Shown: piece after piece, positions 18,586 to 29,519 of the stretch
Layout: each line of letters opens with the position of its first letter
Numbering within the stretch: position 1 is the stretch's first letter
Assembly (NCBI GenBank): GCA_963575745.1
Contig: CAUYUJ010020600.1
Span: forward strand, 74,001 to 138,000
Reading direction: 5' to 3'
Length of the DNA: 64,000 nt
From: Prorocentrum cordatum
Taxonomy: Eukaryota > Sar > Dinophyceae > Prorocentrales > Prorocentraceae
Translations under genes and position numbers: made by a program
Notes under the pieces: model-generated
Database searches by the model: none
Seen by the model: the letters and a program-made list of their open reading frames with translations, nothing else
What the model was told of the DNA's origin: nothing

Positions 18586-20526
18586 GCCGCCGCAGGATCA
18601 CATCCCGGTCATGCTGCAGGTCCACCTCCCGCGTTTCTCGGAGCAGATTCAGCGGGCCCCGAAAGTGGAGTGGGACAGGGACAAGATCATGGACGCGCTG
18701 CGGGGCGAGGGCGACCTGAAGCGCGACTTCTTACGGCTGGTCGAAGATCGACTGGCTCAGGAGGACCCGCAGTGGACGGAGATGCTTCGGCGTGGCGTAC
18801 CCGACTCCTTCTTCGACTACACGAATCGAGTGCTGATTGAAGCGGGGCAGCAGATGTTTCGACCAGGACGGCCGCCTCAGCAGCGAGGAGACGCAGAACT
18901 GAGACGCGACCTCCTCCGTCAGCGAGCCGAACTTCGGGAGGCATTGGCTATGGTGGCGACGGGCGCGGCGGCCCCCGTCGGCACGCACTGCTCACCTCCC
19001 CTGCCCACTGGGTCATTGGGAGGCAGAGGGTACCGACCGACGGGGGCAACACATCGGATGACGACGGCGGCGGAGGGCGGCCTCACATCTACACCAGAGA
19101 CGATGGCGAGATTAGAGGAGATGCAGGAGCAGTTGCGGGCGGTGGCTCATCGCCTACATCAGCAGCGACGGCAAGAAAGAGCAGCGAAGAAGCGGTACAT
19201 GGAAGAAGAGATCGAGACGGCGTGGAGATCCCGCAAGCTGGCGCTGGCGATGCGTCTTCCACGAGAAGCGGGACGTTGTAGGTTTGGACCGAAGAAGCGG
19301 GACGGACGCGCAGCACGGGTGGTTCAACCTACGCGAGAGGAGTGGCTAACGGCCTGGCGTCAGGCAGGCAAGGATGGAGGCATGTCGGCTACGGAGGTGG
19401 CAACTCCAGAGCTGATCGAGTCGACGGACGCGCTGCCTGACCTGACCGTGGAGATGGAGGAACGTGCTCGAGCGGACATCAGGCGGGCCTCGTGGGCGGT
19501 GCAACGGGCAGGACGTCGCCGGGCAGTACCTGATCGCTCCCCTCCTGTGGAGTTGCGGCGGTTCTGTTTCCACCCCGATAAGATATATGTACGGGGACGA
19601 TGGGGTGTTGGGACTGATGCAGGTATTCCTGACATGGCGAGCTTCACGGAGGCGATGCTGGGTGGTTTTCGTATGATACGCCGAGCTTCACGGACCCCCA
19701 GCCACTGGCATCACAGCACCGCGGTCGGGCTGCGGAAGGGTGGCGCACCAGGCGTCAAGGGCAAGCGGGTGGTGCATGTTCTCGACCCCATGGGGAAGTG
19801 CTGCTACGCAGATGTGCTGAAGGTGCCAGCGGACGTGGGTGACTACGGCTTCATCAAACATCGGCGACGAGAAGGAGCGATCATGGCAGCTCAGGTGGTG
19901 GCGCGGCGCTTGCGGCATTCGTACCACGCGTTCTCGGCCAGCCTCAAGGACATGAGCAACGCGCTCGCGTCGGGCTCCCACTCTGAGCTGGATGCTACGG
20001 TAGACTTGCACGTCGCCAACGAGCTGGACGTGCCGCTCGCGCAGCAAAGATATCATGAGTCACGCATCTGCTTGCCCACGTCGGAAGGACCCCCTCTGTG
20101 GATCCAGCCTGGAGAAGGAGGCACCATGGGGGACCCCTTTGTGGTCACGCTGTTCAGGGGCATGCTTAGCAGGCCAATTTCTTCCTGGAAGTATCGGGAG
20201 GCCCACAGTACGTCACGGGCGCTCATAGCAGAATGGAAGGAAATGCGGGCCAACCTGAGCCTCTTCAAATATGCAGATGACATCTGGAATTTCATGGTGG
20301 CTGCCCGTTTCCAGAGGATCTCGGAGCTTCTGAAGTGGATGCGTATGTCGGATGAGATTCTGGAGGAGGAGTTGGAGGAGGTGGGATTCGGGGCCAACCG
20401 AAGCAAACAGGTTTCGCTGTGTCACGTCTCGGGACCAGGAGGCATCAAGGTCAAACGTTGGCTTCGCAACCACGCCGTTCCCATGCTTGGAGGCGAGCTG
20501 CGTGAATATACGCGGTACCTGGGGCC

Positions 20527-20579
<53 letters not shown>

Positions 20580-20635
20580 GGGCTACGGGGCCAGAAGTTG
20601 CTCGTCGTAAAGAAGCGGCGTCGTCAGGGTTCTAA
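18560..20635 (+). pseudogene. LINE 2 reverse transcriptase
   Basis: Open for about 690 codons. A long arginine-rich linker precedes the RT core: STAVGLRKGGAPGVKG, then GGTMGDPFVVTLFRGML (motif B) and YADD at 20270-20281. The C-terminal thumb reaches YLGPHL, where a CT microsatellite (20530-20577) was inserted. A stop follows at 20633-20635, after which coding resumes in another frame. Confidence 0.85.
20530..20577 (+). repeat. CT dinucleotide repeat inside the LINE 2 RT frame
   Basis: Perfect (CT)24 encoding Leu-Ser repeats. It shifts or disrupts the thumb region after the YLGPHL motif. Confidence 0.95.
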
Positions 20636-20637
20636 TC

Positions 20638-22320
20638 CATGGGAGGTTTCTGGTCCCTCAAGTGCCCCTGGAGATGGACTCGCGCTATCCTTATTGGGCT
20701 CGTCCAGAATGCTTTACTAAGTGGGCTGGAGGCGATGATGGCGGCCCCCAACAGCATAAGGATCTGGACGCTCATCTTGCTCGTCTGCGTCGTGCGCCAT
20801 TGCAGGGACGGGGTACTTCGCACGAGGGCGCACATACGACGACATGGTCGAATGCTCAGGTGCTTCAGTACTGGAAGCTGGCGCCGAGTGCAAAAGAGCT
20901 GCTCGTGCGGCGCCTGAGCTGGCACCAGCAGATGGCACGTTTTCCTGACAGTCATCAGCAGCTCCTGTGTGCACTGTTCGGTCGTTTGCCCGCACTGGAG
21001 TTTGCTCGTCACAGTCCTGTGGTCGCTGATCGACTGACAAAGCACGCGTCTCCATGGGCTCGTCGTCTCCAGAAGGATTTTCAGGAAGTTTGGAAGATCT
21101 TGGGCGGGGGGGCCATGGTGATGGGAGAGCTCTCCGAGTTCCCCTGCAGGTTCGTGGACCCTGAGGTGGCCCCCGACTTCGTCAAGATAGATTTCTCGGT
21201 TATTCGTCCGGCCCAGGTCCGAGTACAAGTTCCTCCGCCAGGCTACCAGCCCCCACAAGAGGTTCCTCCACCAGTCCCCGAGGTCCTGCGGGAATGGCAG
21301 TGTGAGTGGGTGGAGGACGACGGTAGGAGGTGCGATCTGGTCTTTCGTACGAAACGTGATCTACTTAACCATCTTCGTGCTAAACATCACGTCCGTAATG
21401 CTGGGCACATTATGTATCCTTCTAATGTGTGCGCGGTTTGCCGTACGGTTCTCAGCTCTCGAGTGGTGGCTGGACGTCATCTTGCTCGCTCGCTGGTTCG
21501 GGTTTTTTGTCGACCTGATGGGGCTCGGAAGTTCCACCCTCTGGCTCCCCCTGATAGCCTCGCGTGCAGAGTTTGCGGGGTTGAACATGCCGACCTGGAT
21601 CATCTCTGTAGCCATCTGGTTCAGCATCTGCCACGCACGGTGCTACCTCAGCGACCTGCCCCCAGTCGGCCCGTCGGCGTCGGCAGCAGTATGGCCCTGG
21701 AGGGCTTGAGGGAGACAGTGAAGACGATGGGGCGCCTCGTGTTAGCGGATTCCCGAGAGATCCAAGAGTTGGCCGACGCCGGGTTAAAAAAAAGTTCGAA
21801 ACGGAGAAGGGCGGCCTGTCCGAGCAGCAAGAGGCGACGGGCCTGTCCGAGCAGCAAGAGTCCACCGCCCTGCGCGAGAACGTCAAAAAACAACGGGGAG
21901 CAGGTCTACGCGAGCAGGGGGCCGATGCACGCGGTGAATTTCGCAGCGTCGGTGAAGTGGTGGGGCAGGCAGGGCAACCTTACCAAGCAGGAGCTGACGG
22001 AGGGCTTCGTGAGTCTGTGGAAGGACGTGATCATGCGTTCCACCCCCCAGCAGGCGGCTGCCCTGGCACCCTACTTCCGTTGGAAGCAGCACAGGAGCAA
22101 GGGCAAGGGCAAGAGCAGCAGCGACGACACGCAGGCGGAGGTAAGGGGCACCGACAAAGGGATGATCATGTACGCGGTGGAGCTCTCCCACACGAACGGC
22201 CCAAAGCTGTCGACGCTGCTGGCGGAGGCGATGGAGGACATGAAGGCGATCCGCAGGTCAGGCGCAGCCCCTCCAGGTTCGTTGCACCGCCAGCTCTCGA
22301 GGATGGTCGGCGAGATGTGA
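20638..22320 (+). pseudogene. LINE 2 C-terminal protein with three C2H2 fingers
   Basis: Frame 1 is open from about 20611 (RVLIHGRFLVPQVPLEMD) to TGA at 22318. It carries three zinc-finger-like motifs: CEWVEDDGRRC ... HLRAKH, CAVCRTVLSS ... RHLARS and CRVCGVEHADLDHLCSHLVQH (about 21300-21650). A lysine-rich end follows. Probably part of the RT polyprotein before the CT expansion. Nucleic-acid binding is the likely role. Confidence 0.75.
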
Positions 22321-22929
22321 GTGCTTCCTCGACGACGGGCCCAAGTACAGCGGGGAGTCAGGCCGACAACCGAGGAGATGTTGGGTATCGTGGGCCAGAG
22401 CATTTTCTCAGTGAGGGACTCGGTCCCCGAGTCAGTGACGCCCGCGGCTCAGACTTCTTATGCGAGTCCAACGGGATTCGACTGGCGTCAGAGCGAGGGA
22501 TTTAAGGCCTTACAGGCTGCTGGCCATCTCCCGCCGAGACCCCCTCCCCGTCCTTTTTCTGTTCCGACGTTAACTCTCCCTCGACAGGCGCCTCGTGGGC
22601 GCGGTAGGGGCTTCAGTGGGAAAAGTAGGTCTCAGCCCCCATCGGAGGCCCCCCTCGGGGCCACATGCTTCTGGGCGGGGGGGGGGCTCCTCACGGGGCG
22701 GTGCGCCAGGCAGTGGTGCCTGATCGAGGCGTGGGGGGCTAGCAAGGTGGTTCTGGCCCTGGTGGCTCCACCTTGGTTTCCTTCCCCCTCCGATGTGGGT
22801 GCCAATGCCGCGGCGTGTGCACGGCTCTCACTTTTAAAATCGGCGGGATTAAGGTTTCGCCCCTCAGAATCCAAGCTTTGCTGATTTTTTTGTTGCGTCA
22901 AGGCTAAGCTGAAGAGGGATTCCATGAGC
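22321..22929 (+). other. LINE 2 3' region with a gag- or RT-like open frame
   Basis: A 187-codon frame (22321-22884): proline-rich, GRGRGFSGKSRSQPPSE, then LLTGRCARQWCLIEAWGASK. The last segment weakly resembles the start of DIRS/Ty3-type RTs, but could be coincidence. It lies before the LINE 2 tail, so it is either 3' UTR or an older insertion. Confidence 0.3.
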
Positions 22930-22998
22930 TAGTCATAGTCATAGTCTACACCCTGCGTGGGCCAGACTCTGAGCGCAAAGCTCGCAGCGGTATGTCCT

Positions 22999-23048
22999 TC
23001 ACCTCCTCCTCCTCCTCCTCCTCCTCCTCCTCCTCCTCCTCCTCACCC

Positions 23049-23087
<39 letters not shown>

Positions 23088-23545
23088 CCCAGATCCTTAT
23101 CCTTATCCTTATGCTCCTCCTCCTTCTCCTCCTCCTCCTTCTCCTCCTCCGCCTCCTCCTATTTCTCCTCCTCTTCTCCTCCTCCTCCTCTTCCTCCTCC
23201 GTCTCTCCTTTTCCTTCTCCTCCTCCTCCTCTTTCTCCGCCTCGTTCTCCTCCTGTTCCTCCTCCTCCTCCTCCTCCTCCTTTTCCTGCTCCTCCTCCTC
23301 CTCCGTCTCCTCCTTCTCCTTCTTCTCATCCTCATCCTCCTCCTCCTCTCCCACCGCCTCCTCCTCCTCCTCCTCTTCTCCTCCTCCTCCTCCTCGTTCT
23401 TCTCCTCCTCCTCCTTCTCCTCCTCCTCCTCCTCCTCCTCCTCGTCCTTCTCCTCCTCCTCCTCCGCCTCCTCCTCCTCCTTCTCCTCCTCCTGCTCCTC
23501 CTCCTGCTCCTCCTCCTCCTCTTCCTCATCCTCACCCTCCTTTAC
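22999..23545 (+). repeat. Compound TCC/ATC/TTC microsatellite
   Basis: TCC (22999-23043), ATC (23050-23086), CCTTAT, then TCC with TTC interruptions to 23545. Segment 22949-22998 reads CVGQTLSAKLAA and ends GCG|GTATGT, a possible tiny exon, unsupported otherwise. Confidence 0.95.
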
Positions 23546-24535
23546 AATTGCACAACATAACTACTACTCTCCTCTCTCGCCTGGTGACGTCCGGAAGATG
23601 ACCGGCCCCCCTCAGCGTACAGTTTTTTACTTTGGATTCCCAGGTTACGGATTTTCGCTTAGTTTGTTTGCAAAATGTTGTTCCCGCTGAAGCGCTGGAC
23701 CCATTTTTGCGCCTCTGGTTATTTCAAATCGTGCTCCCGCTGCAGCGCGGGCCGTTCTGGTCCTTCCAAACAGGGACCAAAATCTAGAACATGCCCCCCC
23801 CTACACATTCGGTGCCGATTCGTTGTTTTTTTGGGGCCGGGCCGCAGAAGCCCCCCCCACCAATTTGGGGCGTCGTCGCTTTCAGGAACTTTCAAGCGGG
23901 AGCCCCGTTTCTGCTTTGTGAATGAGATGTTGAAAGCAGAGCCAGCGGGTGCTCTCCATCAGAGCCCCGCTTTGTGTGGAGTTTTTCGGGGAGCCCAAGG
24001 AGCTAGACATGCAGCCACGACTCCAGACCAACCCAGACCTCTCGAAGACGATCCACTTACCCTCCAAGGAGCCCGGCGCCATGCCATGGCATTCTGTGCG
24101 GTGTTGTGTTTTGCGCCGCTGTGCGATGCCATGTTTTGCGCTGCAGCGCTTTACGATGCAATGCTTCACTGCCCTATGCCACGCCATGCTATGACATGCT
24201 ACGCTCTGCCATATTCTTCTACGCCGTGCCATGCCGTGCTCTACCATGCATCGCGCACCCTCTCGCGATCACTGCCCTGTTCGACATCCGACTGTGCGAG
24301 TCAAGAGGAGATCTTCGCCATGGTAAGGAATGGGAGGGAGGGGTAGGACGTCAGAGCTGACGCGAGCCCCCCCAGCTTGTCCCCCTCTCCCGCCCCCTCC
24401 TGCTCCGCGTCGCCAGGACCCGAAGCCAGATGCTCCTCCATTCGGCGGGCCAGATCGCGAAGCGGCTCTCGATTACGAACGCGACGGTGACCGCCCGCCG
24501 CGGCCGAGGGGGAAGAGGGAGTGAGGAGCTCGAGG
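23546..24535. other. Unassigned DNA with cryptic CATGC repeats
   Basis: No domain recognised. 24078-24260 is a degenerate repeat of ATGCCATG / CATGC / GCCATGCTA words. 24420-24520 has exon-like composition behind TCGCCAG but no family. Confidence 0.4.
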
Positions 24536-24835
24536 AGGCGGAGGAGGAGGAGGAGGAGGAGAAGGAGGAGGAGGAGGAGAGGAGAAGAGAGGAGAGGAGA
24601 GGAGACGAGAGGAGAGCAGAGGAGAGGAGAGGAGAGAGGATAACGGAAAAAAGAGACGAAAGGAGAGGAGGAGGAGGAGGAGGAGGAGGAGGAGGAGGAG
24701 TAGGCCTCTTGTCAGTCGCCGCCTGGTTTGCGCGTGACCCCCTCCTCCTCCTCCTCTCCTCCCTCCTCCTCCTCCTCCCTGCTCCTCCTCCTCCTCCTCC
24801 TCCTCCTCCTCCTCCTCCTCCTCCTCCTCGCCCCA
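24536..24835. repeat. GGA tract followed by a TCC tract
   Basis: GGA/GAGAGGA from 24536 to 24700, then TCC on the same strand from 24738 to 24835: an inverted pair of microsatellites about 40 bp apart that could pair as a hairpin. Confidence 0.9.
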
Positions 24836-24847
24836 TCCCCTGGGCAG

Positions 24848-24942
24848 TGTCGCGCGGCCTGGCGCGCGCTCCCTGGCCTGGGCCGCGGTTGGTTCCAGCC
24901 GCCCGCGCACCGCGAGCTCGCGCGTGGTTTCGCATGGACCAG
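24848..24942 (+). CDS. Possible short exon, unknown product
   Basis: After CCCTGGGCAG the frame reads CRAAWRALPGLGRGWFQPPA then HRELARGFA, with host-like GC3. No homology recognised. Confidence 0.2.
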
Positions 24943-25216
24943 GAGGGACAAAACACACGGACACAAAGGATAGTCGATTCCCCCGAAAATATGTGAAAAT
25001 ATGGGGAGTTGGGGGGGAGACAAGAACCCAGAACATATGGGAAAACATGGGGAATCCTATTATTTGTGTGTATTTATTTGTGTGTCCCAAGGCCCCTGCA
25101 ATACCGCGAGGGCGCGTTGTTTCGCACATGGACGGAGGGGGGGCCGCCCTGGTACAGCAAGCGCGCCCCCCGACTTCGACTTCGTTTTCAACGCCATTGC
25201 GCTCGAAACGCCATTC
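24943..25216. other. Diffuse repeat, no gene
   Basis: Contains AAATATG, GGGAAAACATGGGG and (TATTTGTGTG)-like words, resembling 1040-1165 and parts of 2790-2900 in ftsH intron 1. Possibly an old dispersed element. Confidence 0.4.
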
Positions 25217-25531
25217 CCCAGGCCCCCTCGCGTTGCGAAAAAGGTCACGACGGGAGGCTTTTCGCGTTTTTCGTCCTCTGGGGGCCCTTCTACCGGGCCT
25301 TGGGGCCTGGCATCGCTCGGACGTGTGCATTTTTTTCTCGGGGAGGACCCTGGAGGAGCATCCTGGATCATCGAGCAAACAAACACACGCACGAAACCGA
25401 AAAATGCAGAGGGAATGGACGTCCGAGCGATGGCAAGTGGGAGGGGGGGTCAAAAATGGCTTAGCATGGGTCCAGACCTCTGGAGGTCGACGTCGTGACA
25501 AAAATCATGACGCCGGCTGTCTGGGTCTGGG
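25217..25531. mobile_element. MITE family B, copy 5, with nested family G element
   Basis: Family B ends at 25217 and 25531. Its middle is interrupted at about 25311-25433 by a segment bounded by CATCGCTCGGACGTG and ACGTCCGAGCGATGG, an inverted pair of a separate element (family G, about 123 bp). Confidence 0.75.
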
Positions 25532-25943
25532 GGGCGATCGAGGGGGCCGAAGACCCCGCATGCGCGGCCCCCAAAGACGCTGGCGCCCCGGGCGCGCGGC
25601 CCCCAGGAGCGCAAGCGGAGGGAGGAGGATAGCCCCACGCCCTGGAGTGAATGATGACGTCGACGATCGGACCGAGGTGCAGGATCGAAGTGGGTTCGGG
25701 GAGGGTGCCCTCATGCTTTTTGGTGGGTGCTCGTGTGTGTGCATCCTGGGGGGGGGGGCACCCTCGAAGGATCTCCACGTTCGGGGTGTTTCGGCCGGCG
25801 GAGGGCCTATAGGGTGTTCTTTCCCAGGTCCGACCATACCCCCCCCCCATCCGTAACCCCCGGGAGTTGACACTCTCCGGCCAAAGACAGAGATGCGGGC
25901 ACAAAATGTGCACTATCCCCCTGGATACCCGAACTTTAGAACT
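25532..25943. other. Unassigned GC-rich DNA
   Basis: No gene or repeat recognised apart from short G and C runs (25750-25760, 25840-25850). Confidence 0.4.
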
Positions 25944-26110
25944 GTTAGCCCGCACAGCGAGGACGAGCAACTTTCCAAGGTTCCCCTTGCATCCTTCCCC
26001 TTCGACCCCTCCTTGGCCGCTTTCGCTGACTGCGCCCCGCTCGCAGGGTGTCGGCATGGCCTTCCGAGGCCCCTGCGCCCCCATCGCGCATCCTTACTAT
26101 GCGGGTTGAC
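25944..26110. mobile_element. MITE family F, copy 2
   Basis: Ends GCGCATCCTTACTATGCGGG at the right; the left start GTTAGCCCGCACAGCGAGGA is the inverted partner. Shares the core CCTTGGCCGCTTTCGCTG with copy 1 at 9645-9813. Confidence 0.75.
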
Positions 26111-27647
26111 CGCATCCCCGAAGGAGCAGCGCAGAACGAGCGGAGAGCCCGGAGCGCTCTGCCCCGCCCAGCGCCGTGCTGTCTGTGGCTCTTCCCGCCT
26201 GTGCCCCTGCGTGGCCGCCCCCCGTGGGCGCACGGGCCGGACCCGGCCGGACCTGGCCGAGGGGCCGTCTCGTTTGAATTGGTCCCGCCCGTCTCCCCGA
26301 CCTGGCCTGGGAGGCCCGACCTGGCCAAGGGAGCCCGGGGGGCCATCTCGGCTCTGACCCGACCTGGCCTGGGGGCTTTGGGGGCCATCTCCCCTCCCCC
26401 CCCCATTAGGGAGCTCCACCGAAGGCCCCCCAGAGGTATGGTGCGCATGCCGCCCACTTCCCTCCACTTTGGCCACGCCCCTCACACGCTTCGCGCTTCG
26501 TGGCCCCAGAGGGAGCTCGGCCGAAGTCCCCAGCGGCATGGTTCGCATGCCGCGCCCCGTCCAAGCTCGGCACACCCCTCACACGTTTCCCTCCCCGTGT
26601 CCACACGACGGAGGGGTGGGGCCTTTTTGTTGAGATCCCTTGCTGCGGTACGGGCCAGGCCCGACCAGAAAGAATCGGCCAAGCTGCCGGGGGCCGCCCA
26701 TGCACGGCGAGCACTGCCCCCCGACGTCGACTTCGTTTTAAGCGCCATTGCGTTTGAAACGCCTTTTGGGGCGCGCATAGTTCGGTGGCAAATCACGGGA
26801 GTCTGGTATACCCGCTGAATTGCGTCTTCAGCGTCGACTAGCGTAGATTAGCACCTGGAGTCGATCGATGAGACAGCGCCGATTAGCTTCGGTTAGCGTC
26901 GACTGGCGTCGATCTAGCGGCGATCAGCGTCGTTATAGCGTTGATCGGCGTCGATCCGCAAGAGCCGACAAGGTGGTAGGGGAGGCTCCCAGGAGTCGCC
27001 ACCGAAGCATAGTTCCGCGTGGATGGGGGGGGTGGACGATGGGGGGCATGTCCCTCCGGGCGCTGGGCTGGGCCAGCGGCGCCCAGCAGTGGAGGCGCAA
27101 CGGTGCGAGCGGCGGCGCGAGCGGCGGCTGGGCGGTGCGCGGCCATTTCGTTGGAAGCGCCCTCTCGATTGAAGCATCGTTGTGGTCGGTCCTTGGCCAG
27201 GTGGCATGACCCACGGGGCGCCGGGCTGGGCCCAAGGACGGTCCGCAACGCTATTCGGCTTGGTGTGGACCTTTGTGTTGTGTCAAGTGCGCGTCGCGCT
27301 TCGCCCTGGTTTCGTCTCGGTGTTCGTTTTGGCTCATCAGCGCCTCGTTTCGTTGCTCGTTTCGTTTGGCGCCAGCTTCGTTGTGAGCGTTTGTTCTACA
27401 CGTTGGGCTTCCTTTCGCTTTTCGTTCGAAACGCCATGTCGGTTGAAACACGTCGTTGTGGTCGGTCCTTGGCTTGGGGGCATGTCCCTCCGGGCTGTGG
27501 GCCGGGCCAGCGGTGCCCGGCAGCGGAGGCAGAGCGGCGCGAACGGCGCGTCGCGGGCCGCTGCTGAGCGGTGCGCGGCGGGGCGGGCAGGCCGGCGATG
27601 TCGGCGGGGCGGGGTGCGGCTGCGTGCGAGGGCTACACGGCGCTCCA
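26111..27647. repeat. Local duplications in GC-rich DNA
   Basis: A 96-bp tandem pair (about 26408 and 26509, GGGAGCTC ... GGCATGGTTCGCATGCCGC). A block of 26830-26970 made of degenerate GTCGATTAGCG words. A 100-150-bp direct repeat at 27041 and 27475 (GGCATGTCCCTCCGGGC), with the segment CGTTGTGGTCGGTCCTTGG at 27178 and 27453. No gene recognised. Confidence 0.6.
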
Positions 27648-28015
27648 GGAGGAGGAGGAGGAGGCGGGAGGAGGAGGAGGAGGAGGAGGAGGGAGATGGC
27701 CTGGAGGGAGGGAGCGAGGCGATGCGGACGACAAGAGTCTTGCAGTGCTCGCGCGAGAGCCTGGCGCGCGCCGCGCACGCTGGCGGCCCGGCCGCGGGCG
27801 GAACGGGGCAGGAGGGCCCCCAGAGGCTCCCAAGAGGGCCGCCTCCTCCTCTCCTCCTCCTCCTGCTCCTCCTCCTCCTCCTCCTGCTCCTCCTCCTGCT
27901 CCTCCTCATCCTCATCCTCCTGCTCTCCTCCTCCTCCTCCTCCTCCTCCTCCTCCTCCTCCTCCTCCTCCTCCTCCTCCTCCTCCTCCTCCTCCTCCTCC
28001 TCCTCCTCCTCCTCC
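27648..28015 (+). repeat. GGA, unique spacer, then a long TCC tract abutting LINE 3
   Basis: GGA at 27648-27690, about 145 bp of exon-like spacer (frame MRTTRVLQCSRESLAR, unidentified), then TCC/TCCTGC from 27838 to 28015, joining LINE 3 at its SL. Confidence 0.9.
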
Positions 28016-28036
28016 CCGTAGCCATTTTGGCTCAAG
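28016..28036 (+). other. Dinoflagellate spliced-leader sequence
   Basis: Reads CCGTAGCCATTTTGGCTCAA plus a final G: 21 of the 22 nt of the dinoflagellate SL, lacking only the variable first base. It is followed at once by TACGAAACCG, not by GT, so it is a reverse-transcribed mRNA 5' end rather than an SL RNA gene. Confidence 0.95.
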
Positions 28037-28068
28037 TACGAAACCGTCGCCCTGCGGTTTCGTACTTG
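28033..28068. promoter_or_regulatory. Perfect 14-bp hairpin at the LINE 3 5' end
   Basis: CAAGTACGAAACCG, an 8-nt loop, then CGGTTTCGTACTTG. The left arm includes the last four bases of the SL. A 5' UTR structure or part of an internal promoter are both possible. Confidence 0.8.
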
Positions 28069-28217
28069 TCTGCTGCCGAGGGGCAGGCCCGAGTTGTTGC
28101 GCCTGCAGCAGGCTTCTTTCAGTCTTTCTCGCACCTGGCTCTGGCCGAGCCTGGAACCATTCCGTTTTTTGTGAGCTCCTGCTGGAGCAATCCGCTATTT
28201 CCTTTTCTGCGCGGGAG

Positions 28218-29451
28218 ATGGCCTGGTATTATGCACCCTGGGTCAAGCAGCAACCTCGCCGCAATGGAGGTCGTGTTTCCAAAGGCCAGCACAAACCGTA
28301 CCGTGTGTGCTCGAAGTGCGGGCATTGGGAATATGTGTATCACGGCCATTCCTGTTGTTCTAAATGTCAAGGCGAGTAGTATGTTATTTCTGACGGTGGC
28401 GTACGTGGTACTGATGAAGGTCATGGCTATGGTCGTGGCAAGTCTAAAGACAAAAGGAGATGGAGTTTCGTTCGATGCTGAACTCGAGCGGTTTGCTGCC
28501 CTTTTTCCCTGAACGTGCTGAAGCTCTACGCGGTGTTGGCGGCGTTGTACCACCTCCGCCGCCTGATGTACCCGCCTCGTCAGACAACGACCTGGATAAG
28601 AAGGTGGCGAAGCGTCGCACTGCCCTTGCCATGGCCGTTGAGCGTGATTCGAAAGCTGAGCGGCTGGCTCTGTACGATGTCGAGCAGAAGCTGGCTGCAG
28701 TGGTTCGGCACAAGGAGGCTTTGGCTAAGGCTGAAGCTTTGCATGCGGAGGCGGTCGGCCAGCTCGAGCAAGCCGCAGCTGCTCACCGTGCCGCGTATGA
28801 TGAGATGGATTATTTCGACCCAGTGGAGTATCGTAAGCAGATCTTGGCCGACGAACAAGCTGAGCGAGAAGTGGCTGTCCGTGCTCAACGAGATGCAGCT
28901 GCTGAAGCTGCCCGTGCTCAGGCTAGGCAACCAGAACCAGCGGGTGCAGGTGTTCGTGCTGTTCCTGTCCACGCTGCTGCTCCTGCTGGCGGTGGCGATC
29001 GAGATGCACCTGCTGGTCGCGAGCCTGGGCAAGTGCCTCCTGTTCCTGCCAACCGCCAGAGTATGGATGAGGCTGCACTCCGCGCCTGGTGCACCCAGCA
29101 CCACCAGCGCTATGAGTGCTGGCAGCAGGTCAAGGCCTTTCAAGCTCAGGTTGATGATGATGCTATGTATGATGCTCCTAGTGAGGCCACACATGATGAG
29201 CCAGAATGGAGCTCGATACCCTCAAGAAGCGCAGCATTGACAATGCACTCACGCCTGAAGAATTGGACAAGATGGAGAAACTCATGCAGAAGCAGCCCCA
29301 GATCAAGGCAGCAAAAAGGTCACGTACCGTTCGCGAAGGTGCAGCGGCTTCATTCGAACGAGTTCCTCAACAGATGCAAGCAGGCGGACCTTTTGGACCA
29401 CCAGCCCCCTGGCCTGCGTCAGGTTCAGATGGGCCCCCGCAGTGTTCCTAG
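28218..29451 (+). pseudogene. LINE 3 ORF1 (zinc ribbon, coiled coil)
   Basis: ATG 28218 opens a frame with CSKCGHWEYVYHGHSCCSKC, a four-Cys ribbon, then TAG at 28377 where Trp would be expected. The frame changes, and from 28460 a coiled-coil-rich stretch follows (KKVAKRRTALAMAVERDSK, then EQKLAAVVRHKEALAKAEAL). A further shift at about 29205 leads to ELDTLKKRSIDNALTPEELD and a stop at 29449. Role: RNA-binding chaperone, by analogy with LINE ORF1 proteins. Confidence 0.7.
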
Positions 29452-29519
29452 CGCCTTCCTTCCTCACCAGCGGGATCGGCGACAACAAGGGCACTGCAGC
29501 GCGTCCAGAGATCGTTCAT

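Larger units (their letters stand above)
17690..22948 (+). mobile_element. LINE 2: nearly complete non-LTR retrotransposon
   Basis: About 5.3 kb: EEP endonuclease, RT, then a C2H2 zinc-finger C-terminal part, ending in a short tandem tail TAGTCATAGTCATAGTC (22930-22946). TCC tracts lie on both sides (17404-17670 and 22999-23545). The start could carry a badly decayed SL (GTAGC ... GGTTGCTCGAG near 17679-17700), but the match is too weak to claim. Two frame breaks and a CT expansion interrupt the coding region. Confidence 0.85.

Noticed and set aside
21302-21709. 135-codon frame with several hydrophobic segments
   Set aside because: It overlaps, out of frame, the C2H2 finger region of LINE 2, which has clear motif structure.
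27330-27345. TTTTGGCTCATCAG as a second SL fragment
   Set aside because: Only the core TTTTGGCTCA matches; no CCGTAGCC upstream.
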